A stretch of DNA of 64,000 bases from Cunninghamia lanceolata (GCA_027924645.1 BSBN01000763.1:6386001-6450000), one strand, 5' to 3'. Numbered from the stretch's first letter, positions 1-12,115 are shown. A program made the numbers and translations. The notes: generated by a model not told the origin, from the sequence alone.

Positions 1-1
1 T

Positions 2-112
2 AAGATAGGACGACCAACCTTAAGGGAAACAAGACAAAGGGAGGCATCTAGGGAGATTGCCAGTGGTAAGCAGAAGACACTGGAGGTTCACTCCAAAAAA
101 ATCTTTAAATGA
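2..112 (+). pseudogene. LINE ORF1, C-terminal end
   Basis: Frame 2 is open from the window edge to a TGA at 110-112. It reads a basic tail (GRPTLRETRQREASREIASG, then KQKTLEVHSKK). This basic Lys/Arg/Glu-rich composition is usual for the end of plant LINE ORF1 nucleic-acid-binding proteins. The stop overlaps the ATG of ORF2 (ATGA at 109-112), which suggests coupled or reinitiating translation of ORF2. Only the last ~36 codons are in the window, so assignment rests mainly on position. Confidence 0.6.
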
Positions 113-3100
113 GGATTTTTTCATGGAATATGAGGGGTCTTAATAGCCCTTCAAAGAAATTTGAAGTCAAGAATTGTATTTTAGATCATAAAATTGATAT
201 TCTCTTGCTTCAGGAGGTTAAAATGTCGAAGGAAAATTTCAAAATGATTGCTGATAAGATCTGGCCTAATGCTACTTTTTGTATTAGTCCTACTACTGGT
301 GCCTCTGGGGGGATTGCTACAATGTGGAATAAGGCTAGATTTGGTGGTATGCTTACCTTCTTTAATAAGCATTATCTTATGGTTCACTTTTCTTTGCCCT
401 CTTTCAGTTGGATTTTGGTCAATATTTATGCCCCTAACACTAGGGTTTTGCGGAAAACTCTGTGGGAGACTTGTCTGTTCACCTCTCTTCTTCCCCTAAT
501 TCTCACTGGATGCTTGCGGGTGATTTCAATACTCCTCTATACCTCTCTGATAAATCTGGAGGCATCCTTGACTACTCTAATAGTATGCTTGATTTTGTTG
601 AATTTACCAATTCTTTTGGGCTCCTGGATATTGAGCTGCAGAATCAAAAGTTTACTTGGTCTAACAAAAGGAGGGGTGATCAAATGATTCAAGTTAAATT
701 GGATAGATTCCTCATCTCCAATAACTAAGATAATAATCTTAACCTCAATCTTTCAACCATTCCTAGGACTATTTATGATCATAATCTTATTCTCCTCTAC
801 TAGGTTGATCAAAGAAGAAGGGGTCCCTTCCCTTTCAGATTTGAAGCAATGTGGATTAAACACCCAGATTTTAGAAGTCTTCTGGCTAGATGGTGGCAAC
901 TCCTGGTCCAAGGTACCCCTATGTTTAGACTGGTTAAGAAGCCCTTGCACACTAAACAAGAGGTTCGTGGTTGGAATAAGTATAGTTTTGGGAATGTGTT
1001 TGCTCAAAAGAAGATCATTTCTAGAAAATTGGCTGATATTCAAACCAGAATAGCTCAAGGGGATTCTTCTAAGGATATTACCCATTCTAAAAATAACTTA
1101 ATTACTAAATGGAAGAACCTTATGAACAAAGAGGAACTCTTCTGGAAACAGAAATCTAGAGTTCAATGGCTCAAAGAAGGGGATCGTAACGCTTCTTTTT
1201 TCCATCTATCAGCTATGAAACATAGGAAATCTAATACTATTTCTAAATTATGTGGTGAAGATGGTAATGTAATCACTGATGATAATGAGATTGGTAATCA
1301 TGCTGCTAGTTTCTTTTAGAACTTGTTGTCAAAACAAGCTGTCAATATTGATAATAGGGAGTTAATGGATCAGCTCCTCAATAATATTCCTTCCCTGATC
1401 ACAGAGGAGGATAATGGGGAAATTCTAAAACCTATCTCTGAAGAAGAGATTAGGGGAGTTTTATTCTCTATGGGACCTTTCAAAGCCCCAGGCCCTGATG
1501 GTTTCCCTCTGATTTTCTTTCAAGAGTTTTGCGATATTGTGAGCTATGATGTTACTGTTGCTGTCAGAGACTTCTTCAGAATGGGAAAACTCCTAAAACA
1601 AGTTAACAATACTTTCATTGTGCTTGTCCCCAAGAAGCCCAACCCTAAGTTGCTTTCTGATTTCAAACCTATAAGTCTGTGTAACACTATTTATAAATTA
1701 TGCACCAAACTGCTTATGTTTAGATTCCAACGACTTCTGGACAAAATCATTTCTCCTTCTCAAAAAGGTTTTGTTCCTGGAAGATAGATTTTGGATGTTG
1801 TTTTAGCCACTCATGAAACTATCCACTCTATGGCGAAAAGTCGGATCCCAAGTATGGTACTTAAACTTGATATATCTAAAGCTTATGATAGAGTTTCTTG
1901 GCAGTTTCTTTTTAAAGTTATTCAGAAGTTTGGTTTCAATGATAAAGTGTCCCTCCTCATCCGGGAAGTTGTTACAACTGCTAAGTTCTCAGTCCTTGTC
2001 AATGGGATTCCTCAAGATTTTTTCTCTTCCACTAGAGGTATCAGGCAGGGAGATCCTCTCTCCCCTTATATCTTTATCATGTTAGCTGAGGCTCTGGGGA
2101 GATATGTTCATTCTAAGGTTCTTGCCAAGGAAATTGTGGGGATCAAACCAACTTCTCTACAACCTATGTCTGTACAGCAGTTTGTCGATGATACCATCCT
2201 TTTTGGTATCTCCTCAGTTTTGGAAGCCCATTATTGGAAATATATCCTTAATGATTATGCCAAGACTTCTGGTCAACACATCAACTTCCATAAAAGCAAT
2301 GTCTTCTTCTTCAACATTCTGGGAGATCTTGAGAGGAAAATTATCAACATCCTTGGTTGTGCAGTTGCTTATCTTCCTTCAATTTATCTTGGCCTTCCTC
2401 TAACTGTCAAGGAAGTTACTCTGGGCTTCTGGAACAGTATTTTGGAAAGGACTCAAAAGAAGTTGATTGGCTGGAAAGGTAAACTTCTAAGTAGTGCTAG
2501 TAAATTGCAACTTCTTCGGGCCTCTCTGCAAGGTATTCCCACTTATTTTCTCTCTCTCTTTAAAATGCCTGAGTATATAGCTGACAAGCTGGAACAAATC
2601 CAAAGAACGTTCTTATGGACAGGTGTGGAAGAGAAGAAGAGAATGTCTTTGGTCAAATGGGAGAGGGTCTGCCTTCCCAAAACTCATGGTGGCCTTAATA
2701 TCAGAGCTATAAAATTTTTTGAATAAAGCTCTTTTATCCAAAGTCAATTGGAATCTTATCAGCAATAATTAAGATTGGGGAATAATTATGCAAGCTAAGT
2801 ATTTACAGGGTACTAATAATTATAACTTCCTTTATCAAGAGGGTCTCCTTAGGGGTCTGTGATTTGGAACAAAATGATCAAATCTCAAAGCCTTATCAAA
2901 AAGGGTCTAAAGTGGAAACTGGGAGATGGTAACCTTATAAATTTTTGGGAGGATCCTTGGGTGGCTGACAAAGCCCTTTCTGTCCAAGTGGGTAATGAGG
3001 TTGTTGCTGAGATTGCCAAACAATATTTTGGTACTAAAGTCTATCAGTATATCTAGCAAGGAAATGGAGTTAGACAATGGAAAAACCTTCTGGAGTGTTG

Positions 3101-4262
3101 TACCAATCATCCTGAGCTTCTCCCTCGAATGAATTCTATTCAGCAGATGTTGTGGAGAATCAGAATTCCTCTCTTCCCTAGACCAGATGAGTTACTTTGG
3201 ACTGTAGATAAAAGAGGGCTCTTCTCTGTAAAATTTACTTACCATCTACTGATTTCAGAGGATCTTAGGGATGAGCTTTGGAAGAAAGTCTGGAACCATA
3301 AACTTATTCCTAAAGTTAATTTGTTCTGGTGGACTGTAGCCCATAACAAGATTTTAACTCAAGATAATCTTCAAAGAAGGGATTTTTTTCTGGTTAATAG
3401 ATGTGTGTTATGCCTTAAGGAAGAGGAAATTGTTTCCCATTTGATTCTACATTGTGAGTTTGCCAGAGAAATATGGAGTCGAGTGCTTCTGAACTTTGGA
3501 TTGCAGTGGGTATGCAATAAAGATATTAAGCAAGTCATTCTGAATTGGGTTCCTACATTTTCTCAACCCTAGTTAGTAGAACTGTGGAATCAAACCCTCC
3601 CATTTCTTGGTTGGATACTGTGAAAGGAAAGGAATAATAGAATTTTTAGGGACTCTGTTTAAGATTGTTCTCAAGTTTACCAGTCTTTATCCAAGAGTCT
3701 TATTGAAAGTGTTACCAATTCTCATGTCAAAACTGCTGACAAACCTCTCACTCAATAGGAGGAAAGTATAGCTGCTAATTGGGAAATCCTTAATCAAATC
3801 CCTGCCTTTGACAATTCTAAGAAACTCCAGAGATTAAATACTAGGTGGAAACCCCTGACGACTAGCTAGCTCAAGTTAAATTTTGATGGGGCTTCCAAAT
3901 CTAATGGTAAGGCTAGTGGAGGTGGGATTATCAGGAATGGCATAGGGGAGTTTGTTGCTGCCTATGCTGGAGGATTAGGTATTCAAAGTAATAACTTGGC
4001 TGAGGCATCAGCACTTTTATGGGGTATCAAACTAGCAATCACTTTGGGTGTACAGAGGTTGCATATAGAGGGTGACTCTAAATTATTTATTGATGTTGTT
4101 ACTAAGGTTTCGGTTTGTGGATGGCAGATTAAGGATATAATTATGGACATATAATTCCTTATTCATAGTATTACCCAGGTGGATTTCTCTCATATCTACA
4201 GAGATGGTAATGAAGTTGTTGATGCACTTGCTAACCATGGTCAACAATTTGAAAATTGGTGA
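109..4262 (+). pseudogene. LINE ORF2: endonuclease, reverse transcriptase, RNase H (broken)
   Basis: ORF2 would nick the target DNA and reverse-transcribe the element RNA. Endonuclease motifs are visible in order: WNMRGL near the start, LLLQE, ASGG, NIYAPN, GDFN (after a 1-base frameshift near 465) and KLDRFL. The usual SDH near its end reads YDH (about 774-782). The RT shows GPFKAPGPDGFP (about 1470-1505), KLDISKAYDRVSW, GIRQGDPLSPY and the catalytic FVDD at 2181-2192. A cysteine/histidine zinc-binding segment with WWTVAHNKILT and CVLC...H...HC lies at 3290-3480. An RVT_3-type RNase H (NFDGASKSNG, EGDSKL, DGNEVVDALANH) runs from 3870 to 4262. In-frame stops include 726, 801, 1317, 1785, 3054 and 3570, and further frameshifts lie near 2720 and 2853. 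The protein could not be made. Confidence 0.95.
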
Positions 4263-4333
4263 TGTTAGTGCCAACACAATAATATCCCCCGTATTATAGA
4301 GGAATTAATTCAAAAAGATATGACTTTCCAATA

Positions 4334-6223
4334 ATGTCATATCACATTGTCAATGCCAGCTTGGCTCATCTGATCTCTTGTGGCAAGATGAGATGGCTGA
4401 TAAAGGACATTGTAATTATGATAATGTGTACTTTTCTGACAAATGCCAATTCGGTAATGATGATCTCCCGCGATATGTTGAGTTGGTTGTTTGATGTTGA
4501 TAGGGAGTTTAATTATATGATTTTGGAGCATGGGAAAGACTTGCATAGATTGGAGAATGAGGCGGCATATCCTTGTAATGATGGCTTAAGGACGCTGAAT
4601 CATTTCATCATTTATTTCATATGCATGTTTCTTTATGCCTGTAGAGTTAATATTTGCGGGCACTTTGAAGTTAGTACTAGACACAATGATTTTCCTAAGT
4701 GCTATTATCCTCTGTTCTGTGGGTTTGAAGGAAAGGCGATCATGGGGGGGGACAGAATTTGCACTGAACCCATCTCTTGTAGTGAATTCAAGGATAATGC
4801 TATTGTGTGGCACTATTGTAAAGATGGTGGCATTATTCCTTTCCTTGAATGGCTCAATGGTTATGATGAAAACCTTTCTGTGTAGTGTGCCCTGTCGTGG
4901 GATAACTGCAGAGTTAAAATTGGCAAGATAGGGTTTGAAATTTCTAAGGAAGTCATTGCGATGGCTACTAGCCTTTCTATGAAAGGCACTAAATTGAAGA
5001 GGAGAGCCAAGGTTGCTGACCACCATAGTCAGAAGCCTTTTCTCAGTGAGGGAGAAGAACTTGTCACTTATCAAGGAGGGTTTGATCGTGTGAAGCTCCC
5101 AGAGCCATGGGATGAGATGTGCTACCTTCTGATGAAATATTTCACTCTAGAAGGGTATTTTACTAGGTTCTATAATTATCATCTTCCCCTACTTAACCAT
5201 TTCAGGAGAAATGCTCTGATAAGTTTTCCTTTTTATTTAATATCATCTTTGGAACACTCTGTTCATCATGTTAAAGCTAAATTAGATAAGAAACCCTCTA
5301 AGTGTCTAGTTCCCCTTCACCAAGGCCTTATCCATCGTCTGTATAAGTTTCATCTTGCCTTGGACCCGTTGAAACCTATTATGCCCACTATTGTTGAAAT
5401 GTCTGCTGATTCTCCCCCCAATGTTGCTATTCCTCCTCAGGAGCCCTGTCTTTCTACCCCCAACAATTAGAAACTCAAAAATGTTTCCTTTTCTGTAACC
5501 CTAGAGGATAATGCTGCTAAGGATATCCATACTCCTACCTCTAAAGGAAGTATGAAAGGGAAAAAATAGAAATATAAGGAGATGGTTTCTACTGTGGAGA
5601 GCACTGAAGGAATGGATATAATGGGGGCCCATCAAAATAGTGATAGTGAGGGTCCAAAGAAAGCCAAAGCTAAAGTTGTGGTCAAAGCTAAGAATGAGGG
5701 TTACTCTTTGGGTATAAGAAGGTCTGGGAGAATTGCTGGAAAACCGGCTCCTCCGGCTAAGCTAATTGATTATTCTGAAAGTAACTATGGATCTTCTACT
5801 CAGAGAGATGAGCAGTCTAAGGGTGATGACATTGAGGTTCATGAGGTCTCAGAGGGGACAGAAGGGCTTGAAGAAAAGGAAACACAAGCTATGGATTCTA
5901 ATGGAGGGTATTTTGGACCTGAGGATAATGTGCAAGAGGAGGAGAGAGTGACTATGGAGGAAGCTGAAGAGGTTGCTAAGGAAGAGGATGACGGTCAGGG
6001 AGATGAAGTTGTTGGTCTTAGAGGCAGAGTAGATTTCCTGGAACAAAAGGTCTGATCTATGAGATGTTTTATGAGCAGTATGCTTTGCTGCTTGGCTATG
6101 TTCAATTTGTCTCTGTTGCAAGAAAATGACACACTTGTCCATGGAGCTGATGAAGAAAAAGTTAAAGAGTTTGACAAAATTTATGAATTTCTGGCTAAAG
6201 GATGGGAGGATGTTTCTCCCTAG
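4334..6223 (+). pseudogene. LINE 3' reading frame after RNase H (ORF3-like), function unknown
   Basis: Frame 2 holds ~630 codons here with only about five stops (near 4883, 5468, 5567, 6053 and the end at 6221), far fewer than random AT-rich DNA would give. The first part contains FDVDREFNYMILEHGKDLHR and a Cys/His-rich stretch. The middle reads PEPWDEMCYLLMKYFTLEGY followed by hydrophobic/helical sequence. The last third is highly charged, with RRSGRIAGKPAPPAK and long Asp/Glu runs, and ends in VKEFDKIYEFLAKGWEDVSP. That ending resembles the end of the LINE fragment at 43.3-43.65 kb (EFDDKVK...YEDMVNFLSKYGMSDNP). I recognise no named domain. It could be a C-terminal extension of ORF2 or a separate protein. 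Around 6060-6125 the neighbouring frame (YEMFYEQYALLLGYVQFVSV) looks more protein-like, which suggests two compensating frameshifts. Confidence 0.6.
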
Positions 6224-6440
6224 CTTTGTTTATTTACTTATTGTTTATCTGTTGTTAGACTGCTTCTCTTACTATTTGTTGTTTATTGATTAGTAATGTT
6301 GTTTATGCTCTAGCTGGGTTTGGTGGCTCTTTTTGTTTTTGAGCCTTTGTTGTTCCTTTTTGGGTTCCTATTGTAAGGGTTCAGCCCCTGGTTTTTGCCG
6401 ACTTATAATATCAAAAACATACTTTTAGTAAAAAAATATA
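6224..6440 (+). other. LINE 3' untranslated region and A-rich tail
   Basis: This is a T/G-rich segment after the ORF3 stop. It includes the phrase gttcagcccctggtttttgcc and ends in an A-rich stretch with aataaa-like words. The general pattern (T-rich, 'ggttc..ccc', then short A-rich end) is shared with the LINE tails at 43.65-43.81 kb and 17.18-17.33 kb (minus strand). Confidence 0.65.
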
Positions 6441-6835
6441 AAATATAAACACTAACTGAAATGTTTAAAAAATTAATTTTCACAAAGTAGACTAATAGAT
6501 CTACAAAGGTATTTTTATATTCTTTTAAAATGATTATTTACATGAGTAGGATTTGTTAGAATATCAAGTTTTTAAAATAATTTCATTTTTTGGTAAATTA
6601 GCCTCAAAGTGATGCTACATATGTTTTTAGTGGATGGTTCCAATTGGAAAAGTTATGGCCTAGATGTAATTTAGTTAGAATGAATCTAGATAGAACATAT
6701 GTTTCACCAAAATTGACTTTTAGTTTGAAATACTTAAATTCATTTATACTGATGAGTTGGCTTGAAGTGTGACACAACTTTGAACTTTTACCCTTTTACC
6801 TTCTTTTGCTCTAGCTTGAAACTTGTCACACTACA
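6441..6835. other. AT-rich spacer, no gene seen
   Basis: No coding potential, and no similarity to the LTR at 12118-13201 could be seen. This matters because the left LTR of the minus-strand copia relic would be expected here. Confidence 0.5.
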
Positions 6836-6936
6836 ATCCCCCTTAGCTTATGCTCTATTCTAATGTACACTTTTCTGAAGCTCCCCCTTAGCTAGATTCC
6901 ACATTTTTCACTGCTCCTCACTCCCCCTTTGACATC
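6836..6936 (-). promoter_or_regulatory. Multiple polypurine tracts of the copia relic
   Basis: Three tracts lie within 100 bases: AAGGGGGA-type words at about 6837-6847 and 6882-6892 (both within the shared plus-strand word tcccccttagct) and AAAGGGGGAG at about 6920-6929. The last is followed on the minus strand's upstream side by TTGCCATTGATGTC. Polypurine tracts prime plus-strand DNA synthesis next to the 3' LTR, and Sireviruses are known for carrying repeated copies. Confidence 0.6.
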
Positions 6937-7117
6937 AATGGCAAAGGGTAGAATCCGCACATCAAAATTTCTAAGAATCAACCTATACTTAGCTGCATAA
7001 GTATATATACATGTTATACTTACATATACTGAAGTATATCTGCAAAGGTGGTCTTCAACTGTACCACTTCTGTCACCCAACTCTTCTTCATCCTGTCCAA
7101 AATTGAAATGTGACCAC

Positions 7118-10100
7118 TTAACAAAATGCAAAATCTTCTACCCTCTTTAGGTTTGTCGGATCACTGGTTTGGGCTGTGTTCCAGGCATCAGTTAGGGCCT
7201 CATGCATTGCCTCTAACTTGGGGATAATTATCCCTCTTAGTTCACTTAGCCTACTTATTCTATTTTTCTTCTCCTTCTCAAGCCTCTTTATCTCATTTAG
7301 TGTGGCAATAGTCTGGCACTCTTGATTCATTATGGATGAGGTGAGAGGATCAAAACCCTGGGATAAACTTGATAGTTTGCCCTCTTGTTCTTCCATCTTC
7401 TTTGCAATGTTTGTTGTTACTGTGGACCAAGATAAACAAAATTTGTATAATTCTCTGCCATCTTTAAGAGCATTTTCTAGGCTCTTTATTCCAATATTCA
7501 TATTTCTCCTACCATTTGCTATTAGTCCTTGTATCTCAGAGAATCTCTTACCCAAGAACTCTTTCTGGACTTTCTCTTCTGCTACTTTCTCCAAAGAATC
7601 AAAATGTGTGTTAATAGAATTAACAAGAGATTTCAGATTACCAGATGAGGAGGCCGAAAGATCCTTCTGGAAGGATGGCATGATCATCTCCAACACACCG
7701 GATGCAATCTCTATCGGCTCACAATCTTCCATGTGTGACTTCAGAAGCTTTTCTTTTGCTTTGGCTTGAGCAAAAGATGCTACCTTCATTGTCTGGACCA
7801 GAGAGAGGGAGTCAAAATTGAGTGGTCCTTGGAATAGCTCCAATTCATCTAATTCCATCATTTCTTTTGTCAGGAAGTCTTTAATTGCTTCTGTAGTGTC
7901 TCTTGTCAAAGACAGAGTTTTCTTTCCTTATGTGGCCACCGAACTGTCATCTGGGGTTTTCTCTTTTTGATCTTTTTCTCTTCCCTTGACCTCTTCTTCT
8001 TGACTAATTTTCTCATCTTTTCTTTCTTCTCCTTCAGTTCTGGAGTCAGCAGGGGGATCCGGAAGAGAGATGTTTACTTCTTCAAGAACTTCCTCCTCCA
8101 GAGCAGAGGAATCCAAGTCCTGAGTCCTCTCCTCACATATGTCCTTTGGCTCTTCTACATTTTTCACAGTAGATTCTTCTTTTGATGTACTCAGTCCTTC
8201 GTCATCCATGGCAGAAGGTTCATCACCTAAGTCCTCTACAATAGGAAGATTGAATCTTTTAAATGCATTCCGAAGGATATCTTCTATTTCTTTTGCCACT
8301 TGGTCAGTCTCTCCAAGCATAAGCTAGTTCATTCTTGCTTTGCTCCAGAACTCATCCTTGCAGTCCTTGAAGATCATGTTCATTTGTTGAGGGGTAATGG
8401 AAGGATAGAGTTGGATAGCAATATGTTCCTAGATTTCTAGGTCTTTTGCCTTGGCATTGTCCTTTCTCATTTCAAGTTCCTTCTCTAGGCTTTTGGGAAT
8501 CAGAGATATAATTTCAATGAATGCTTTATTATAGATGTTTAGATACCTGACTGTAGCATCTTGTAAGATCTTCTGGTCAGCTTCATTATATTCATCATAA
8601 AATTTAGTCATTGGTTGCAGATTCCCATCCACGGTGACTGATTTGATGATATCATTAATGCAGAGAGTAGGCCTTTCAATGAATTCTTCTACTTCTTCTT
8701 CTTTGTTTTTGCCGGTAGATGATTCCATAGAGGTTTTCTTTTTCTTCTTCATTTTCTTAACCTCCTCATCTGATTTTGTCTCTTCATCATCTTTTTGACT
8801 TGTATAGGGCCTTGTGGCCTTGGTTTTTTTCTCTTTTCTCCCTTACCGGATGTCTTGGCTTCCAGTTTTGAGGCCTTTTGGCTCTTAGAGGTGGCAGGTG
8901 CAGAGCTTTTGGAGGATCTGGTCCGGGAGGGGGCTTGCACCAGATCACTTTCTTTTTCTGCTTCTTGTTTCTCTTTCTCTGCTCTTTCTAGTTTCTCTCT
9001 ATTTGCATCGACTGCTTCTTTAGAAATGCCAAATCTTTTGGAAACTTCCTCTACTTCTCTTCTCACTTTTCTTTTCATCTCCAGTTGTCTTAGCTCAACA
9101 TGAATTTTCACACTCAACTCTTGAAAGGTTCCAAACCTTTCTGCCTTAGGGTCCTTGGGCTGACTCAGCAAGTGTTGGATATGCAACTCTAGGATTTTCT
9201 CATCAACCTCATACCCCATTGGCATAATCTAGACTATCCTTGGCTCCACTGCCTCCATTAGGCATTAATCAGTGTCTACCATAAAGCATACTGTATCCTT
9301 GTATTTCTCAACCAATGATTGGGGGATTCTTTCTCTGGCCTGCATCATACTTTGAAAGTTCTTGAAGTATCCCCAGAGTGTTGTACTTTGAGCCTTGGCA
9401 TCACCAAGCCCATACATGTAATCTCTTATTTGTATGGCAACCGGTCTGTCATTTTGCCATACCCAACCACTGGATCCAGGGAGCTCATTCATGTAGTAAA
9501 AGAAGAGACATAATATCAAGCCACCATATTTGAATGAGTTCTTCTTGTCCTTTTTGATCTTTTACAAGTTTTCCAACAGTTGGCTCAGAAGAAGCTCGCA
9601 AAGATCATAATCTACATTCTCCCTTAGCATCTGATAAGCAGTATAAATTGTAGTTTCAGATACAGAATTCTCCCTGCTGGAGTGATATATCTTGTAGCCA
9701 ATCATCATGGAGGAAAACTTGATCTATTGTCATTGCTCTCTTGTCAAATTTTGATCTAGTAGCCTCATAGTTTGACTTTTGACGGATTTGAGAGCAGGTA
9801 ACCCACCGGATGAGTGCAATCTAGTTACCGCCCTAATAGCATCTTTTGTGATATTAAATGGCCTCATCAACCACATGAAGTTGTCATGCACTCTGCTCAG
9901 AACATACCAGACCCATTCATCTTCTACAAAACAGGGGAAATGGATGCAATGTCCAAAATGCTTGTCCCGGATGGCCTTGTACTGAGGTTTGAATTCAAAT
10001 GATTCATCTATTAACTGCTTGTGATAGATATCCATCAACTTGGATTCCCCAAATTTCTCAATATTCGCATGAATGTATGCCTTAACATCTTCTACATGTA

Positions 10101-10230
10101 AAACCCCATGCGGAATGCTAGAGAAGGTGCCTAAAGGATCAACTTCTAGAGATTTGTAAGGGTGTTTCTTGAACTTAGGGCACAGCCTATCAGTTATTTT
10201 GACAACATTCAGAGTAGCTATCTTTCAAAG
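7118..10230 (-). pseudogene. Second ORF of the copia relic (env-position, coiled-coil/charged protein)
   Basis: A single minus-strand frame runs from about 10230 down to about 8810, then shifts by one base and continues to 7118, giving roughly 1,000 codons. Stops fall near 9730, 9550, 9265, 9230, 8429, 8325 and 7925. The N-terminal third has aromatic-rich segments (HCIHFPCFVEDEWVWYVLSR; FKYGGLILCLFFYYMNELPG). Its general shape reminds me of the 'putative plant transposon protein' domain family, but this is impression only. The middle is a Lys/Arg/Ser/Glu-rich low-complexity linker (KTSGKGEKRKKPRPQG). The C-terminal third (7118-7909) is helical with heptad-like spacing, probably a coiled coil. 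Its place between gag and the polypurine tracts matches the envelope-like position of Sireviruses, yet no signal peptide or obvious membrane span is visible, so envelope function is unsupported. Confidence 0.6.
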
Positions 10231-10927
10231 GATTCAGAGAGAGATATTCAAGAGCGAAAATACCCTTTTACACCTCTAGGGTTCATGATATGAGTTGGAT
10301 AAGATTGCTGGTTGAATCGACTTCTGCGGTTGATCTTTGAGAGGTTTTGAGGCAATTTTGTTGCAAAGCTCCTTCTTTCTTCTTCTCAAATGCAAATGTG
10401 CAAATGATGAACAAGAGAACCCTTATATTTCTGTGCAAACCCTAATTCTGCATTGCAATAAATGCACAATTTAAGTCATTCTGGTTGCCTTATTCTCCTT
10501 GTTCTGAGAGAGATCTTTCCAGATTACTAAGATGTAATTAGAGTGGTTCTTGGTGATAAATGACAATCTATTTCCCTTTTTTTAATCATTCCATTTATCC
10601 ACAGATCAAGATATTTGAATTTTAAATCATACCGGATCTAACTGTGGGAATCCTGCTTTTACCAGATGACTGTTAAACTGGATCAATCTTGGATGGTTAA
10701 CCTCTTGAAAACTTCTTGTGAATCTTCCATATCTTTACCAAGGCTTATTTAGATATTTCTCTGAGAACCCTTTAATCCGCAACTTTCCATGTGCCAATTT
10801 CAGGCACCAATTGACTGGCTGGGGGAATTTGTTTTCCTTTTTGACTCCCCCTGAGCCATAGCTCATCTATTTAGTTTCTGGAAGGAATATCAGCACTAGA
10901 TTCTAGTGCGGATCCATCCCCAACATT
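10231..10927 (-). other. Non-coding spacer where pol would be expected
   Basis: About 700 bases between the gag end and the second ORF have no conserved protease, integrase or RT motif in any frame. In a complete copia element roughly 4 kb of pol would lie here. The segment may act as leader for the second ORF. A ggggga-type purine run lies near 10831-10853 on the minus strand. Confidence 0.5.
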
Positions 10928-12070
10928 TTATGTACTTCTCTTTACCCAAATCTTGTTCATCTCCCTTTGAACTTCATCCGCATTCACTTGTCCTTTTCCT
11001 TTGTCTTGATTTTGATTATGATGCACCAGACCCCTTTTATCCTGATTCTTACTTCTGTAAAATTTGGCAATATGACCAGATCTATTGCAATTGTAGCAAA
11101 CAACATTTCTTTGCAGATTTGACTGATATCCTCTTGATCTACATTGATTAGCCATATGTCCCATTCTATTGCATGCAAAGTATCTACCATTGAATGAGTT
11201 GTTCATTTGCATATTTCTACATTCATGAGATTTGTGACCATACCTTTTGCAGTTAAAACACTGTCCAGAGAAGGATGAATTAGTCTGATTCATTCTTCTT
11301 CTAGATTGATTTGCTTTATGACTAAAGTTATTGCAGTTGTAGCAGTATCCATTGAAGGATGGATATCTTTGAGCATTTTGTTGCCTTACCAGAGGTCTTC
11401 TAGGCCTATTCCTTGGATTTCCTAATCCAAAGTTCTTCTGACCAGATCCAGAGCTTTCCCCTTTCTCATACTGCAAGCCTTTCTTGTCATCTACCCTCTT
11501 TTGGCTTTCAAGAAGAACTTCAAGTTGAACAGAGCTTATCTTGAATTTCTCTTTGTACTCATTTGTTGTTTGAAGATCCCTTTTAAGAGTGTCTATCTGA
11601 TTCTCAAGTTGTTCTTCATTGTCTCTAGCTTCTTCAAGATCAGATTCTAGATGCCTGATTATTCTATCCATTTTGTGGCAGTCTTCTGACTTCTCCTTGA
11701 GAGATTGTTTTAGATTATCTTCACTTTTTCTTTTCTCTTCAATTTCTTGGGTGAATTTCATAACTCCTGATTCCATTTCATGTCTTACCATAATGACCTC
11801 TTTTGATAACTTCTCACATAACTTGGTTTTCTCATTCAGATCTTCATTAGTATCATTGGCTTCACTTTGACTTGCTAATTGTTGAAGTAGTTCCTTTCTC
11901 TTCTTCATTGAGATACTTAGTTTTTATTTGAGTTCATTTATGAAATCATCAACTTGTTTGAGTCTTTCCCTCAGGTTATTGACTTCAGAATGAGATTGCT
12001 CAAGATCATCTAGGGCAGACTGAAGTTGATCCCTCATACCGTACATATCCATTGAGATTCCCAGATCTTC
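10928..12070 (-). pseudogene. Copia gag remnant: coiled coil plus four zinc knuckles
   Basis: Gag forms the particle and packages RNA. The minus-strand frame begins only about 40 bases after the primer binding site and is at once coiled coil (LRERLKQVDDFINELK, a stop near 11922, then ~110 residues of Leu/Glu/Lys heptads). The usual ~150-residue N-terminal copia gag domain is therefore missing. After a basic stretch (RNRPRRPLVRQQNAQRY) come four CX2CX4HX4C-type knuckles: CYNCNNFSHKANQ (last Cys replaced by Gln), CFNCKRYGHKSHEC (intact), FACNRMGHMANQC (first Cys lost) and CYNCNRSGHIAKFY (last Cys lost). It ends NKIWVKRST before a stop near 10930. One knuckle of four is intact, so RNA binding is likely impaired. 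Confidence 0.85.
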
Positions 12071-12103
12071 CTCAAGCTGTTAGGCTCTGTCAAGAGGAAC
12101 TTA

Positions 12104-12115
12104 TCTCTGATACCA
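12104..12115 (-). other. Primer binding site (initiator Met tRNA type)
   Basis: The minus strand reads TGGTATCAGAGA directly after the LTR, one mismatch from the common plant copia site TGGTATCAGAGC that pairs with the 3' end of initiator tRNA-Met. It fixes the LTR edge and the minus orientation. Confidence 0.85.

Larger units (their letters stand above)
1..6430 (+). mobile_element. LINE (non-LTR) retrotransposon, 5' end outside the window
   Basis: The order of parts is: end of ORF1, ORF2 (endonuclease, reverse transcriptase, zinc-binding region, RNase H), a further long frame after RNase H, and a 3' untranslated tail ending in an A-rich stretch near 6430. The order up to RNase H is that of plant RNase H-bearing LINEs, which copy themselves by target-primed reverse transcription. 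The extra 3' frame is not standard. The element is dead: frameshifts lie near 465, 2720 and 2853 and there are many in-frame stops. The 5' end is off the window, so no target-site duplication can be checked. Confidence 0.93.

Noticed and set aside
7967..9103. Plus-strand frames opposite the copia second ORF.
   Set aside because: Phe/Ser-rich antisense shadows of Glu/Lys-rich coding sequence.
7118..10230. A retroviral-type envelope gene.
   Set aside because: Only the position fits; no signal peptide, cleavage site or membrane anchor is visible.
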